NCBI RefSeq assembly: GCF_018991925.1
Contig: NW_024748870.1
Span: forward strand, 4,665,436 to 4,729,435
Reading direction: 5' to 3'
DNA from: Homarus americanus
Lineage: Eukaryota > Arthropoda > Malacostraca > Decapoda > Nephropidae
DNA length: 64,000 nucleotides
Shown here in pieces: positions 24,012-37,242 of this stretch. Positions within the stretch are counted from its first letter, which is position 1; every line of letters begins with the position of its first letter. The notes beneath the pieces were generated by a model that was not told the DNA's origin, searched no databases, and was given only the letters and a program-made list of their open reading frames with translations. Position numbers and translations under genes: made by a program.

Positions 24012-25180
24012 TGTGTAGACAAGATATGCAACAGATTGGTCGTGACTGGCAGACAGACAGAGAGGCAACACAGTGACTCGTGTGTGTGGTTGTCGACTCA
24101 CCACTCTCCCAGCCTCCACCACCACCGCCGCCACCAGCAGATTCACGGCTCCTGGACGCTCGAGCGGAGTCCTAGTTGGGGTATATCCAGGTATTGTGAG
24201 TGTGTGTGTGTGTGTGTGTGTCGAGGCAGCGAGACCCTACACTTGCGCTCGACACAACTGCCGCGGGTACACTGATACACCTCTACTGCACCACCAGGAA
24301 GAACAAGAGGTGACGATCACGCCGCGTCGGGTGTGTCTGTCTGTGTCAGCCGCTACTGAGGTGTCCTCCTCTCTTATCAGCTGGGTCGTCCACATCGTCA
24401 CTGATCCGTACGTTATATCTTATCTCCTTGGGATTAAGAAAACGTCCCTTGGTGGTGTAAGTTCGGAGTCCATTACCAACGTCATTTTCGATGGTATGGG
24501 GCGAGATAATTCAGGTAGGACAGGTTCCCGTTTCGTCGTCAGTTTGAGGGAGATGTAACGTACGAGACTTAGAGAATCCGGGACGTGACCTTTCACTGCC
24601 CTGCCGATGTGCGGAGAGGAAGCCGGCACGGGGCACGGAGGAGGAGGAGGAGAGAAAGGGTACAGAAGTAAAGAGAAAGTTGAAGAACTAGTGTGAAGAA
24701 AACGGAGGAGATAGAAAATGAATTAATGTGATAGGCTGCCTCAGGGATCATCACCTGCTGACGGCGACGTGACAGTGTAGAGTTTATGTCGATGCAAGTT
24801 TACAGTCATGTGCTTATGTGTATGTACAGTATAATGGTTACCCCTGGTGGTCGAGGATGGTCACCTTGATGTGAGTTTGTTTAACTTAAAGGTGTCGAGG
24901 CTGCCGTCAACACAACAACCACACCCTGGGTTTGGGAGGTGACTCGGTGTCAAGGAGTAACTCAGGAAGACCGGACACTTGCCAACTGCACTGGCGAACC
25001 CTTATCCCCAGAACACGACCCAAAATCAATTATCATTTGGATCCTAATTACTGTTATGCAAACAAAAACACAACGCAAAGAAACTTGCCCATAGTTTCAT
25101 ACTTCCCGAGTATCTAACCCAGGACCACTCACTTGCGAGGCGAGTAAAGGTCGTAAAGAATATGTATAAATACTACATAT
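23453..25180. other. Unique G+C-richer segment without an identified gene
   Basis: Between the arrays this stretch has higher G+C and more CpG than its flanks, two short (TG)n runs (23731-23758, 23985-24010) and a consensus donor-like CGCCAG|GTAAGAG at 23708-23709. It could contain an untranslated first exon of a plus-strand gene, but there is no coding evidence. Confidence 0.25.
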
Positions 25181-25189
25181 ACTATACTA

Positions 25190-25190
<1 letters not shown>

Positions 25191-25244
<54 letters not shown>

Positions 25245-25500
25245 TACAGCAGAGATAATAAACAACAAAACATTAGAGATATGTTACACACGCACACACA
25301 CATACACACAAAGGCATCTATATCCATCCACACACACAGAGGCCTATATGCCCCACCTACACCACACACGGAGGCATCTATGCCCCCCACACACGGAGGC
25401 ATCTATGTCCCACCCACACACACAAAGAGGCATTTATGCCTTCCCAAACAGAGGAATCTATACACACACACACACTCACACTGAGGGCAGGTAAGGGGAG
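25191..25500. repeat. (CA)n followed by short CACACGGAGGCATCTATGCC-type units
   Basis: A CA microsatellite (25191-25241) is followed by five to six irregular units containing GAGGCATCTATGCCCC. Confidence 0.9.
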
Positions 25501-25599
25501 GTCTGCCAGTAGTGTTTTTGTCAGCAACACTAAACATTTCCTGTGAGTCACCACAACACAACAATAGCATTACATGTCAACAATTAAAAGACCGTCTGG

Positions 25600-26365
25600 T
25601 AACCTCTGCCCCCCACACACACAAACACACACACACACACACTACATTTCCTGCCACCAGGCCCACCACACACACACACACATTTTGTCACACTCTTTCA
25701 TCGTCCAACATACACACCGCACTCTCTACTACCACAAACACTTCCACACCGTCTAAACAGTCCACAACCACACACCGCATGCACGAACACACCCACCCAC
25801 ACACCACTGCTTCCCACGCACGCATCACACTCTCTGCACACACTCTACTCCTTCCCACATATTATCCCCACTACCCACATCACCCTCCTCACCACCCACA
25901 CACCCTCCTCTACCCACACACTCTCCTCCTACCCACACGCCCTCCTCACCCTTACCTCCTCGCCCCACACACACCTTCCTCACCACCACACCCCTCCTCA
26001 CCACCCACACACTCCCTCACCACCCACATCACCCTCCTCACCACCACCTTATCTCCACCACCCACACAACCTCCTCACCACCCCACACACCTCTCCCTCA
26101 CGGCCTCACACACCCTCCTCACCACCCCCACACCCTCTCTACACACACACCCTCCTCTACCCACATCCCCACCCTCCTCCACCCCACACCCTCCCTCACC
26201 ACCCCACATCACCCTCCTCACCACCCACACACTCTCCTCACGACCCACACACCCTCCTCACCACCCACACAACCTCCTCACCACCCACACACTCTCCTCA
26301 CGACCCACACACCCTCCTCACCACCCACACACCCTCCTCACCACCCACATCACCCACCACAGTTT
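25600..26365. repeat. CA-rich patch and CCTCCTCACCACCCACACA minisatellite
   Basis: CA-rich from 25610. Regular units of about 19-20 bp run from 25850 to 26360, with more than twenty copies. The long Pro/His/Thr-rich open frame across it is a product of the repeat. Confidence 0.95.
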
Positions 26366-26454
26366 CACCACAGTACCTAACACAGTGATGAAATTGTCAT
26401 TGTGAAATACTGTACAAAATGACTACTGTATCCCAAGCGTCTTGTTTGAATGGC

Positions 26455-26655
26455 CGATTTAGTCAAGCTTACGACACAAAGCTTTAACCTTCTCAAGCAT
26501 ATGACATACAGATTTCACCTTCTCAAGCTTATGACACAGCTTTAACCTTCTCAAGTATGTGACACAGATTTCACCTCGTTAAGCTTATGACACACAAATT
26601 TCACCTCGTTAAGCTTATGACAGATTTCACATCGTTAAGCTTATGACACACAGGT
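26455..26655. repeat. About 33-bp diverged tandem repeat
   Basis: Six or so units of the form AAGCTTATGACACACAGATTT plus CACCTCGTT or CACCTTCTC. Confidence 0.85.
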
Positions 26656-26734
26656 AAGTGGAGTTAAATTTATCCAACAGAGTTCAACGCTCCGGTGCAG
26701 TGCTGTGACGGCGGGCGAGGTCAATTACACCTGC

Positions 26735-27300
26735 CACCACACCTCTACACCCACCACCACCACACCTTGTTATCTACCACCCACCACACCTCTATACCTA
26801 CCTCACCACCACACATCTACACTCCACCACCGCCCACACATTCTTCCCCACACCCACCACCACCACACTCCCACCACCCACCACACTTACACTCCACCCA
26901 CCACCACACTTAGCACTCACCCCACCCACCACACCTCTACACCCACCACCACCATTGGTCTCTACACCCACCACCACCACACCTCTACACTCCACCACCC
27001 ACCACACCCTGGTTACACTCCACCACCACCACACCTCACACCACCACCACCACACATCTACACTCACCACCACCACCACACATTCCACACCACCACCACC
27101 ACCTCTACACCCACCACCCACCACACCTCTACACCACCACACCCACCACACCTCTACATCTCCACCACCACCACACTCCTACACTCCACCACCACCACAC
27201 TCTACACTCCACCACCACCACACCACACCTACCTCCACCACCACCACATTTCTTACACTCCACCACCACTCATTATTTTCACATCTCCACCACTCAATTA
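26735..27300. repeat. CCACCACCACACCTCTACAC minisatellite
   Basis: About 25 irregular units made of CCACCACCA and CACCTCTACACT. Strongly C-rich on the plus strand. Confidence 0.95.
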
Positions 27301-27485
27301 ATATCTACTTCTACACCTACCACTACACCTGTAATGAGAAATATAATGAGAAATATGCCTACTTGAGGGAGAGAAACAGGAGGAATACAGAGGTGAGGAA
27401 ACACAGAATAACAGGATGAAATGATTGATGACTTCAGATAGAGGAAGACAACAATAAATAAGTGGCTGGGAACCTTTCAGAAGCT

Positions 27486-29905
27486 GTAGGTAGGGAGGCA
27501 GTGGGCTGGTAGGCAGGTTAGTGGCTGGTAGGTAGGTTAGTGGGCTGGTAGGTAGTAAGGTTAGTGGGATGGTAGATAGGTTAGTGGGTTGTGGTAGGTA
27601 GGTTAGTGATGGTAGGTAGTGGTTGGTAGGCAGGTTAGTGGTTGCAGGATAGGTTAGTGGGTTGGTAGGTGGTTAGTGGGATGGTAGATAGGTTAGTGGG
27701 CTGGTAGGTAGGTTAGTGGGCTGGTAGGTAGGTTAGTGGGCTGGTAGATAGGTTAGTGGGATGGTAGGTAGGTTAGTGGGATGGTAGGTGTTATGGGTTG
27801 GTAGATAGGTTAGGTGGGCTGGGTAGATAGGTTAGTGGTTGGTAGATAGGTTAGGTGGGATGGTAGGTAGGTTAGTGGGTTGGTAGATAGGTTAGGGGTG
27901 GGGCTGGTAGGTAGGTTAGTGGCTGGTAGATAGGTTAGGGGTGGGATGGTAGGTGGTATAGTGCTGGTAGGTAGGTTAGTGGGGCTGGTAGGGTGCCAGT
28001 GGGGCTGCAGGCAGGTTAGTGGGCTGGTAGGTAAGCTAGTGGCATGGCAGGCAGGTTAAGGGCTGGCAGGCAGGTTAGTGGCTGGTAGGCAGGTTAGCAG
28101 GTTGGCAGGTTAGTGGGCTGGCAGGTGTCTGGTAGGCTGGCAGGTAGGTTAGGGATGGTAGGCAGGTGTTAGTGGGATGGTAGGTAGGTTAGTGGGATGG
28201 TAGGTAGGTTAGTGGGCTGTGGGTAGGTAGGTTAGTGGGCTGGTAGGTTAGTGGGATGGTAGGTAGGTTAGTGTTGTAGGTAGGTTAGTGGGCTGGTAGG
28301 GGAGGTTAGTGGCTGGCAGGTAGGTTAGTGGGCTGGGTAGGTAGTTAGTGGGTTGGTAGGTAGTTGAAGGTGGGCTTGTAGGTAGGCTAGTGGGCTGGTA
28401 GGTAGGTTAGTAGGTTGGCAGGTAGGTTAGTGGGCTGGCAGGTAGGCTCTGTAGGCTGGTAGGTAGGTTAGTGGGATGGCAGGTAGGTTAGTGGGATGGT
28501 AGGTAGGTTAGTGGGATGGTAGGTAGGTTAGTGGGGCTGGTAGGTAGGTTCGTAGGCTGGTAGGTAGGTTAGTGGGTGCAGGCAGGTTAGTGGATGGCAG
28601 GCAGGTTAGGTGGCCGGGTAGGGCAGGTTAGTGTGCTGGCAGGCAGGTTAGTGGCAGGTGTTTAGCAGTGGTTGGCAGGTTGAAGGGGCCGGGCAGATAG
28701 GTTAGTGGGGTTGGCAGGTAAGTTAGTGGGCTGGGTAGGTTAGTGGGCTGGTAGGTAGGTTAGTGGGCTGGTAGGTAGGTTAGTGGGCCAGTAGGTAGGT
28801 TAGTGGGCTGGTAGGTTAGTGGGCTGGGTAGGTAAGCAGTGGGCTGGTAGGTAGGCAGTGGGGATGGTAGGTGGGTGTTAGTGGGCTGGTAGATAGGTTA
28901 GTGGGATGGTAGGTAGGTTAGTGGGATGGTAGGTAGGTTAGTGGGGTTGGTAGGTAGGCATAGGTGGCTGTGTGACAGGTTAGTGGGATGGTAGGTAGGT
29001 TAGTAGGCTGGTAGTTAGGTTAGTGGGATGGGTAGGTAGGTTAGTAGGCTGGTAGTTAGGTTAGTGGATGGTAGGTAGGTTAGTGATGGTGTGTAGGTTA
29101 GTAGGCTGGCAGGTAGGTTAGTGGGCTGGTAGTTAGGTTAGTGGCCGGGTAAGCAGGTTAGTGGGCTGGCAGATAGGTTAGTGGGCTGGGTAGATAGGTT
29201 AGTGGGCTGGCAGATAGGTTAGTGGGTTGGCAGGTAGGTTAGTGGCTGGTAGATAGGTTAGTGGGCTGGTAGGGTAGGTTAGTGGGCTGGGTAGGTAGCT
29301 TAGTGGGCTGGGTAGATAGGTTAGTGGGCTGGTAGGTAGGTTAGTGGGCTGGTAGAGGTTAGGGGCTGGTAGGTAGGTTAGTGGGTTGGTAGATAGGTTA
29401 GTGGGCTGGTAGGGGAAGTAGTGGGCTGGTAGGGTAGGTTAGTGGCTGGTAGGTGGTTAGTGGGCTGGGTAGATAGGTTAGTGGGCTGGTAGATAGTTAG
29501 TGGGCTGGTAACAGGTTAGTGGGTTGGTAGATAGGGGTTAGTGGGCTGGTAGGTAGGTTAGTGGGCTAGTAGGTAGGTTAGTGGGCTGGTAGATAGGTTA
29601 GTGGGCTGGTAGATAGGTTAGTGAGCTGGTACAGGTTAGTGGGCTGGTAGACAGGTTAGTGGGGTTGGCAGACAGGTTAGTGGCTGGTAGGCAGGTTAGT
29701 GGGCCAGGTGGGTTAGTGGCCAGTAGGTAGGTTAGTGGGCTGGTAGGTAGGTTAGTGTGCTGGTAGGTGCAGGCGGGGCTGGCAGGCAGGTTAGTGGCTG
29801 GTAGGCAGGTTAGGTGGGCTGGCAGGTAGGTTCGCAGGCTGGTAGGTAGGTTAGTGGGTTGCAGGATAGGTTCGTAGGCTGCAGATAGAATTAGTGGGAT
29901 GATAG
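27486..29905. repeat. Large 20-bp minisatellite, about 2.4 kb
   Basis: Unit GGTTAGTGGGCTGGTAGGTA, roughly 120 copies, with variants GGCAGGCAGG, GATAGG and TGGGATGG. Many units gain or lose single G bases, which may be biological or a long-read homopolymer error. No coding capacity. Confidence 0.98.
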
Positions 29906-30579
29906 ATAAAGCAGACTGGGGACTATTTTTACCTTCTCATACTCAGTTCAGAGGAAATGTATTTTACTCAACTGTAGTAAGTCTCTTCCTCCACCCCTCC
30001 ACCCCCTCTCTCCTCTTTCCTCCTCTTCTGCATCTTCCGTCCTTCCTCCTACCCCACCACCATCATATTTTCTTCACCCATCCACTAAGATTATTCTCCT
30101 TTATGTCAGTTGTTTATTTCTTTAACTCTCTTTTTGCATTGACTACAGATGATTAAACCTGTATTTACCTTCTTAGCTCAATTTGGAGTGTTACAAAATC
30201 AACAACCGCTTCTCTGTTCTCTCTTGTTCACTGTAAGGGCCATTGTGTTTCTCTGTGAGCCCTGCAGTCGTGGGGTACAGCACCAGTCAGGCGGCCAGCC
30301 TCACGACTGTGTGATGGCAGTACAGAAGTCAGTCAGAGTCATCAACCACTTCACGCCTCTATAAAGCATTCAGGCCGCTACCCTCCCGACCAAGTACCAC
30401 TACACTATACAACTGCCAGCACTTATCATTACTTCACTATAGACTATATCATCACCAATATCACCATCATGACACTATCACACTGCACCAACATAACTCT
30501 TAACACATTAGTCACCATCTGGTTAATTACACCACCATTAACACTATTTTACCACACACCATCTCCCTTCATAGCCACA

Positions 30580-31260
30580 GTACTTCACGCCAAGACACTA
30601 GCACCCACCACACACTTCCCCACGCCAAGTCACCACACCCACCACACCACGCCACACACTACACCCACCACACACTTCCACACAAGACACTACACCACCA
30701 CACACCTCCACGCAAAGACACTCACACCCACCACACACCCACGCCAAGTCACTACACCCACCACACCACGCCAAGACACCACACCCCACCACACACCTAC
30801 GCTAAGACACTACACCCACCACACGCCTCCACGCCAAGACACCACACCCACCACACACCTCCACGCCAAGACTACACCCACCACACACCCCACGCCAAGA
30901 CACTACACCCACCACACACCTCCACGCTACACCACACCCACCACACACCTCCACGCCAAGACACTACATCTCCCACCACACACACTTCCACGCTAAGACA
31001 TTCTCACATTCCACCACACACCTCCACGCCAAGACACTACACCCACCACCTGGGCAAACAGACACTACACCCCACTACACACCCTCCACGCCAAGACACT
31101 ACACCTCACACCTCCACGCCAAGTTATCACACCTCACACCTCCACGTCAAGGATATTCACACTCCACCACACACCTCCACACCAAGACACTACACCCCAC
31201 CTCACACCTCCATACCAAGACACTACACCCACCACACACCTCCACACCCACACCCACACA
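30580..31260. repeat. About 31-34-bp C-rich minisatellite
   Basis: Roughly 20 copies of CACGCCAAGACACTACACCC plus ACCACACACCTC. Confidence 0.97.
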
Positions 31261-31467
31261 CCTTCATCTTCTAAACAAGAGACACAAGAAACAGAGGAAG
31301 TCGCAGCAGTCAAGCCTCAGGTAGATCAGGGGAACACTCGTCAGGAGGAGAGGGAGAAGGTTGAAGGAGGCCACGACTGCGCCTGCGCTAACGGACACCT
31401 GATCTCAGATGTGGAGCACCAACTACTTCCCTGGGCTGCTTGTGTTGATACTGAGGGAGTTCCTGTG

Positions 31468-31560
31468 TGTGTGTGTGTGTTTGGCGCTGTGGGGGGTGGT
31501 GGGGTGCAAGATGGGGGGTGGGGGGGGGGGGGGGGTGGAGGGGGGGGGAGGGAGTTCTTT
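31468..31560. repeat. TG and poly-G low-complexity tract
   Basis: A short TG run is followed by long G runs around 31510-31552. Confidence 0.95.
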
Positions 31561-31793
31561 AGGTGGTTGGTGTAAGGCGGTGCGTGGTGGCGAAGTTAAT
31601 CTGCTAACACAACTTCTGCCTTCCCTTCACGCTGTTGTTGTTGTTGTTGTGGAGATCTGGTGGGAATGGGGGGTGATGGGAGGGGTGAGGGACTGGGGGT
31701 GTGTTTCTCTGCTGGCTGTCCTCATTCATAAAACCCTCGGCTATAGTAGTGAACAGTAGCAGTATGTGAGCTAAGGTTATCATGCTGTACTAC

Positions 31794-31796
<3 letters not shown>

Positions 31797-31830
<34 letters not shown>
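31797..31830. repeat. (GA)n microsatellite
   Basis: About 16 GA units. Confidence 0.97.
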
Positions 31831-31832
<2 letters not shown>

Positions 31833-31849
31833 AGCAGGGGTTTAGTTGT

Positions 31850-32365
31850 GTTATTGGTGCTAGTTGGTGGTGGAGTGTGGTGTCAGTAGTGTGTGGAGGT
31901 GTACTGTCAGTGGTTGCGGTGTGGTAGTGATGGTGTCAGTGGTAGCGGTGTCAAAAGTGGATGTGTGGTGGTTTTAGTGTCGTGGTATCAGTGTGGAGTT
32001 GTTATTATTGGCACTGTAGCGGTGTTATTGGTGGCAGTGTGGTAGTGTTAGTGGTGGCAGTGTGTGTAGTGGCACAGTGGTGGCAGTGTGTTAGTGTTAG
32101 TGGTGGCAGTGTGTTAGTGTTAGTGGTGGCAGTGTGTTAGTGTTAGTGGTGTCAGTGTGGTAGTGTTAGTGGTGGCAGTGTGGTAGTGTTAGTGGTGGCA
32201 GTGTGTTAGTGTTATTGGTGGCAGTGTGTTAGTGGTGGCAGTGTGGTAGTGACAGTGATAGCTGTATGGTGGTGACAGTGATAGCTGTATGGTGGTATCA
32301 GTGGTCAATGTGGTGGTGCAAATGGTGTCAGTGTAGTAGCGTCAGTGGTGTCAGTGTGGTGGTGG
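31850..32365. repeat. About 23-bp GT-rich minisatellite
   Basis: Core GTGTTAGTGTTAGTGGTGGC plus AGT is regular at 32030-32240, with diverged units on both sides. Confidence 0.95.
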
Positions 32366-35300
32366 CAGTGTGGTGATGGGACCAACACTGTAGCTCACTG
32401 TGTTGGCTCACTCACGCCTCTCGCTACATTAACACCCACTACTGTCTGTGCTCTCGTAGCCATCGGTCTGTCTGTCTGTCTGGTCGTCCCTGTCGTTCTC
32501 GTGGCTCTCAACACATTATTTACTGATATATAAGATTCCAGTCACGTTTTGGGAAATGTAAACACGCGGTTGACGTCTCGTCCAGTACACACACACACAC
32601 ACTTGCGGACATTGTGTGTGAAATGACACAACGCTTCATCTCTAATGGCAAGATAGCCGACATATTATGAGTGTGTCCACTATTTTGCACTCGGTACCTC
32701 TAACACGTCTCATTGTATAGAACCAAACACACAATGTGCTTGAATACCTCTTACGCAAATGTGAATAACAAAGTGTGCGGCCAGACATACTGCCTCACAC
32801 TCGTGTACACGTATTTACGAATAAGTCACTCTCTATGTGCAGAACTAAACAAAATATGTATTTGAAATTATGTAACATTCACTGCTATAATATCCTGACC
32901 ACGGATTGTTATGCTGACCTTTTGTGAACTGAACTTTATAATCCTTTTGCGATACCGCTCACAGGATGAGTATGGGGTGCACAATAAACTAACTGCTGTA
33001 AGTGGCAAAATTTTAAAATATATTATTCACTACAGATCTCCCACCACTCGCATCTCGATCGCCCATCAGATTACAGTGTTCTTCTCTTGTATTTGTATAA
33101 TCAGATGACTCAGACTAATGACCTGACACCCGCAACATACTACACGAGTCAGAGGGCACACACACACACCCACACCTACCCTAACGTCACCTTCCCCAGC
33201 CCTGTGCCTGCCAGCCAACCATGCGTAACAATGACCTTCTATCTATCCCGTCTGCGCCCCAACACCTGCATCACCCACCAACACCACCGCCGCCTCAACC
33301 CCCTATTAACCTCTTCACTATATTAAGCACTAAATAGAGTCTATCTATATCTATTACCTTTACGGGTGTTCCAGTTTTGTGTTGGGTGAATCATGGCGTA
33401 CAAGAACCCTTAGAAAAGTGGGGAAACAGAAGAGAATACGGAAGTTGTTTGAGTAAGTACGGGCACTGATTGGAAGGAGCTGAGAGACAACAGTAGATAT
33501 TATCGACACATAATTACTCACTGGTTCATTTTACTTCAAACAATTCGCTAATAGATCAACTAATTATTTTTTTTTTATAAATCGTAACAAAGATCCAGTC
33601 ATGTGGCAGTGTTTATCTCTGGGTGAACAGTGAAGGCAAACACCGTGCATGGTTTGTATCGATATTTTTCTTGGGTGTAAAAATCAGTATCTGAAAGAAT
33701 CTCGTGATAGTTCCCACAACAGGGGCTTCGCCAAGGTCCATATACCTGGGGCTTCGCTAGACAACATTTCAACCGTGAAATGGACGAGTGCATTAAATTT
33801 TGAACAGGGAACCAGCCCGTCTCCAACCCATCCATGAATAAATACATATTTCAAACAAGAGCGAGCCTTCGTTTATGCTGGCACTTGCGTCCATTTGTGG
33901 CTTTATAGTTCCATACCTCACACAACTTCCTAAATGCTCTTAAAATGTACCACGGGAGGGGGGGGGGTGAACACAGCCCCAACTTCCAGACAGTCATCCC
34001 CCCTCGGTCACTCACCCTCCAAGCACATGATGAACAGGGACCTTGGGTCCAGATTCTCAAAGGTTCGTACAATGAATATTCCTCGTAGCTGAAGATGCAA
34101 TATGCACCTAACTGGTTGTCGTAAGCTAAAGCATGAAACTAAAGTTGAAAAATGACATCAAAATTTTATTAGACTCCCTAATCTAGAAATGTCCAATTAC
34201 TAAACAAAATCAACATTCAGAATCTTAGGAAAGATTCTTTATGTTAATTTTGTCTCAACTTCTAATATGCGAACATTTATATCAAGTGAAATCTTGAAGT
34301 CATGTTTTGACATATTAGATGTGCTAGCTAAAGTCAGCCTAGTATTGTGGGTACATTCTCACATTGTCAGTTAAATTTCAGGAAAATTCATCGTAGGAAC
34401 TCCTGAAGCCTGGGTAAGACCATGAATCAGCAGCCACTCACAAGTGTTCACACTATAGTAAGGAACAAATGTCCATTTGCAAGAATTATGCCAGAAAATT
34501 TCGTGACGTCTTTAAAAGTTAAAAGTTTATAAGTTTACCCGCGAATTCCTCAAGTCTCGGCTATAATGATAAATTGCCAGAATTTAGCTGTGGGGACTGA
34601 GCCGAGCTGACAGTAGAGGTATTGAAAGAAGGTAAAAAAAATAGATGAGAGTATAGGTGAGTAGATTATCACGAGTTACGTGTCTGAGTAAAGGAAAGAA
34701 AACGTAAAGAAGGGGACTGTGAGCTCGCAGCTATGCGCCTCCACCCCGGCACCCACAGCAGCAGCTGCAACGATATGGTCCTCGTGATTATTTCCACAGA
34801 GAAGCGGGTAAACACGAGGCAGCGTCACCCCATTATATGTGGCGACTTCTAGGAAGACACTCGAAGAAATTTTCATTATATATATAAGATTATTATTATT
34901 TTTTCAACCCTTAACAGAAGTGTGGGATTCCTTGTCACATGGCTGGGTTATCAAAGTTTGGGTAACTTACAAGTTGTCTCGTAACTTGCAGGAGACGAGA
35001 AGGCATCTAGGTATGATGGAGTCTTGAAACAAAATCGACGTCTCCTTGATGTTTACGATTACTGCTGAGCGAGCGGTGATTGGCCAGAACTACGAGTCTA
35101 CAGAGTGCGTATAAAGTCACACCAACACACACTCATACATGATTAAAAACGACAATAAACACGTCTATAAAGGTTTGCCCTCTCATGTACCCGGTCGTGG
35201 CCGCTCGTATAGTTTTAGGCGTGCACACTATAACACATATCTATACCCCCAACACTGCCCACGCCATCCACACACACCCACACGGAAGGCAATGACGTCA

Positions 35301-36370
35301 GGGGCAAGGAGGACAGAGAGGCCGTCCACCACTATACTGTACACCCACCAGCACTACACTACACTCCCACTACCACACTGTACTGGCAAGATCTTCTGCC
35401 TGTGGAAGATCTGTGTGCCCCTACCACCACCACACAGGGCGAGGTGTTCACCCCTCACACCACACAAACCCCACCACCACATATTGTAAACTACACATTC
35501 GCCAATAATTTCACTACATACACTACACATCACAGCACCCCCACCATACTCTAGCCTGACTTGTTCTTCATCAGGTAGTAAGCTAGGTCAGGGCATGTGG
35601 TCACCCTTACACACTCGTTGATTGGACAGGAGATAAGGTGGGTGAGCATGACGTCACCTTCCGCGCATGGTAGACACATGAATCTCTCGTCTTATCATGA
35701 TCCACGGGAGCTATGACACACACACACACACACTCATATTTCAACGCATGGTTTACTGTTTGCATTGCGTCACAGCTAATGTGGATTTATAGCAAAATAA
35801 CCGATTGGAAAAGAGGTGACAGGCAGGAAAATATTCAACTATAAGATGGAGCAAATAAAGAAAAAAAATAGCAGACAACAGCAGCAGTTTTGGAACAGCA
35901 GAAATCAGCAATTGTGTAACAACAGCAGACAACAAAAGACAACAGCAATAGTGTACGGGTAACAGCTGTAGAATTGACAACAAAAGCAGACAGGTGTGGA
36001 AGACGACACAACAGTGGCCAGGTGTGCACAGGATTCTATCACTGGCCGCTGCTCAACCAACCACACACGCTGTAACGAGGAGCATACTGTTCCTGCGGTC
36101 CACTCTGAACACTTAGTTAATTAATAAATAACACGAAAAAGGAGAGAGAGTCAGGGCTGCAGCTGCTTGTTTACACACTGCTGTTGACCCTGGTGACCCT
36201 GAGACTAGCACGGTCATGGTGACAACATTCTTCCCCAAGAATTAAACTAAACAAAACCTAACCTAACCTTTATTTAGTCTATTATTCTTCGCTGCATGGC
36301 TACCCTAAATCAATAATGTATATGCAAACATCAAAACAATAATAAAAGATAAATCGAAATTACTACTATA
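32366..36370. other. Mostly unique noncoding DNA
   Basis: I see no supportable gene. The segment holds short CA tracts (32588, 35709) and an imperfect inverted pair around 34050-34090 and 34380-34425 that may be an old MITE. Confidence 0.5.
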
Positions 36371-36399
36371 CTGCTATTACTATTTAAACAACGACTACT

Positions 36400-36665
36400 A
36401 CTACTACTACTACTACTAGAAATGGAATAAGAACACGAGAAAGAGATAGCAGTAAGGCTGGGGAAAGCACAGGTAGACTTGAGGCGCCACACTCCAGCTG
36501 GTCATGAGGGAGTGGGAGGAGGGGGGTGAGGGAAGGAGGAGGGGTGGGGGAGGGAGATTGGGTGAGGGGGTGAGGGAGAGATGGGAGGTGAGGAGAGAGA
36601 TGGGGAGGGTGAGGAGGAGATTGGGAGGGTGAGGGAGGGAGATTGGGGGAGGGGTTGACGTCATC
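36400..36665. repeat. CTA triplets and G-rich minisatellite
   Basis: A CTA run (36391-36418) is followed by GGGAGGGTGAGG-type units at 36505-36655, similar in style to the array at 19.6 kb. Confidence 0.85.
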
Positions 36666-37069
36666 ACCAACTTAGTGAAGGTGGGTGAACAATGTCAAAA
36701 CCTGTCTGAAGGTGTGACAGGAATGCAGGTTCGAGCCCCCTTTATCATTCCTAAAAACAAAACATGTTCTCAGTGTGTAGTCCAACCTTAATATCCACTA
36801 ATTAGAAAAAAAAAATATCACTGTTTATTCCCGTTTGAATGAAAAGATTGATATGCAAAAACAAAGAAACAAACAAACCACTGGCTGTGTAATATTCAAT
36901 GTACACATAAAGATACACCCATAACAATAGGTAAACATAAGCGAGCTGCTGCAACTGTACCTTATATCCATTTGTAAACACTGAAGAACAAGGCTTTCCC
37001 TGGTGTTTATCTTGGTAACCTATATTTGTGAGGAAGTTTGATGGTGTGGGGTGACGGCTGATGTAATGC

Positions 37070-37242
37070 AGTCAACAACTCACGTCCGTTCGTTTCTCCT
37101 TCTGAACCACGAGATTCAGACTCATGAATCCGAAGCATTTATGGATAGAACAATGTATCAGTCTACTGCTTCAGGGTTCACGAGTCTGAATCACGGGGTT
37201 CGTGGTTTAGGAGGACAGGCGAACGGACTTTAGTAGTTGACT
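37070..37242. repeat. Imperfect 173-bp inverted repeat
   Basis: The left arm (AGTCAACAACTCACGTCCGT, then TCTGAACCACGAGATTCAGA) is matched by the inverted right arm ending AGTAGTTGACT at 37242. Arms are about 75 bp with several mismatches and small indels. Probably a foldback element. Confidence 0.75.

Noticed and set aside
25512..26405. 297-codon open frame rich in Pro, His, Thr and Ser
   Set aside because: It lies entirely over CA-rich and CCTCCTCACCACCCACACA repeats. The composition is imposed by the repeat, and there is no start or splice context.
26705..27301. 198-codon Thr/His/Pro open frame
   Set aside because: Translation of the CCACCACCAC minisatellite. Other frames are equally open.
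36728..36738. B-box GGTTCGAGCCC suggesting another tRNA or SINE
   Set aside because: No A-box at the right distance and no cloverleaf.
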